Shown here: in pieces, positions 17,372 to 18,061 of the stretch
Numbering within the stretch: the first letter of the stretch is position 1
Layout of the letters: the number at the start of each line of letters is the position of its first letter
Source of the DNA: Chytridium lagenaria
Lineage: Eukaryota > Chytridiomycota > Chytridiomycetes > Chytridiales > Chytridiaceae
Assembly: GCA_025449115.1 (NCBI GenBank)
Contig: JAHLKC010000296.1
Span: 1 to 18,061, forward strand
Direction: 5' to 3'
Length of the DNA stretch: 18,061 nucleotides
Translations under genes and position numbers: made by a program
Notes under the pieces: generated by a model
Told to the model about the DNA's origin: nothing
Database searches by the model: none
The model's input: the letters and a program-made list of their open reading frames with translations, nothing else

Positions 17372-17554
17372 TGAGGCACCTTACTATCTGTTTTGCGACG
17401 ATGAGGCAACTCATTATAATCGATGGGCGTGCCCCAAACACAAAGGTTATCATCAGAGGATCAGGTGAGGCACCAACACGGTCGATTGTTGTGATTCGTC
17501 TTCTCTGGGGCCTCGTTGAGGCACTTACCCAAAGACATTTTCCCTGTACCTCAT
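17372..17554. promoter_or_regulatory. TGAGGCAC cluster upstream of the secreted four-cysteine gene
   Basis: Exact TGAGGCAC is found at 17,372-17,379, 17,466-17,473 and 17,517-17,524; near matches are TGAGGCAA at 17,402-17,409 and GTACCTCA at 17,546-17,553. CTCATTATAA occurs twice (17,410 and 17,550). The sites lie 120-300 bp before the start codon, the usual place for fungal upstream activating sequences, and repeat the motif of the 13,645-14,022 cluster. Confidence 0.55.
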
Positions 17555-17559
17555 TATAA

Positions 17560-18061
17560 AATTATATGCTCCGTAATGCAAAGGTGGGAGAATGGCAGGG
17601 CAGGGTTGCTGGGTCTTTAGAAAAAACTATTTATGATGGTGATGGTTTAAGTAGTAGGCGGAGTGCTTCATGCTCCCCAGCTCTATTACATTTATGTGAG
17701 ATTGTTCACAAATGAGTTTTTGGGGGGACCGTAAAAAAAATGTCAGAGCATAATAAGCGCAATGGTATATGAGGATCTTACGTTTTTTATTTTTGTTTCT
17801 TTTTACTCGTTCATTTAAAGCTTTTGTATCAATAAAGTCGGCAAAAACATTATGCTCGTTCTACACTATAGTCTGCTCTTTAAAGTGTCCTGTTTGAGCT
17901 ACAGATAGTTGGTGGAGTCCAGGATCTAAGCCCAGTGCTATATCAGAAACAGTTGTATCCGAACCAAAGTATGCAGAGTTTTTAAGAATAAGAGAAATCC
18001 AACGCGGCAATGCTATAAGTATGCTTCTATTTCTTCATCAACGAAAGTGAAACCGTACAAT
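17560..18061. other. Gene-free end of window
   Basis: No open frame of interest, splice pattern or repeat was recognised on either strand. The sequence is moderately AT-rich with short A and T runs. Confidence 0.4.

Overview
The window looks like TE-rich chromosomal DNA of a filamentous, probably early-diverging (Mucoromycota-like) fungus. The evidence is genes with short GT-AG introns (about 37-103 nt), TATA boxes 40-70 bp before start codons, signal-peptide proteins, a GH26-type fungal glycosidase, and Ty3/gypsy chromoviruses plus Ty1/copia remnants. The organism call is an inference from gene style only.

Layout. 1-379 holds the 3' end of an unidentified gene. 600-2545 has no gene but carries dozens of GGGTAGT-type motifs arranged in about five diverged copies of a ~100-bp cassette; a small second cluster lies at 10,230-10,390. 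2608-10,125 is a nest of retroelements: chromovirus copy A (minus strand; truncated 3' LTR, polypurine tract, chromodomain and integrase tail, 5' LTR stub), a copia Pol end with its 3' LTR, chromovirus copy B (minus strand; complete 1.59-kb LTR plus internal part), and a 949-bp solo LTR (C, plus strand) flanked by GTCC on both sides and lying inside a broken endonuclease/exonuclease/phosphatase (APE2-like) fragment. 10,392-12,520 holds three more retroelement fragments: gypsy RNase H (minus), copia protease/pre-integrase (minus), and gypsy integrase with chromodomain (plus).

12,960-17,560 is the host-gene part. An intact 166-aa secreted four-cysteine protein (16,750-17,250, minus) has a frameshifted paralogue at 13,030-13,536 (minus). 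The paralogue is divergently arranged with a GH26-like, probably surface-anchored glycosidase (14,097-15,902, plus) that carries four separate one-base deletions relative to its exon frames. The shared 560-bp intergenic region and the promoter of the intact secreted gene both carry clustered copies of the octamer TGAGGCAC (seven exact copies, several near matches). This is the most promising unexplained signal: a candidate cis-element linking an orphan secreted-protein family and the glycosidase.

No tRNA, rRNA, CRISPR array or bacterial-type operon was seen. No search was run; family assignments rest on motif recognition.
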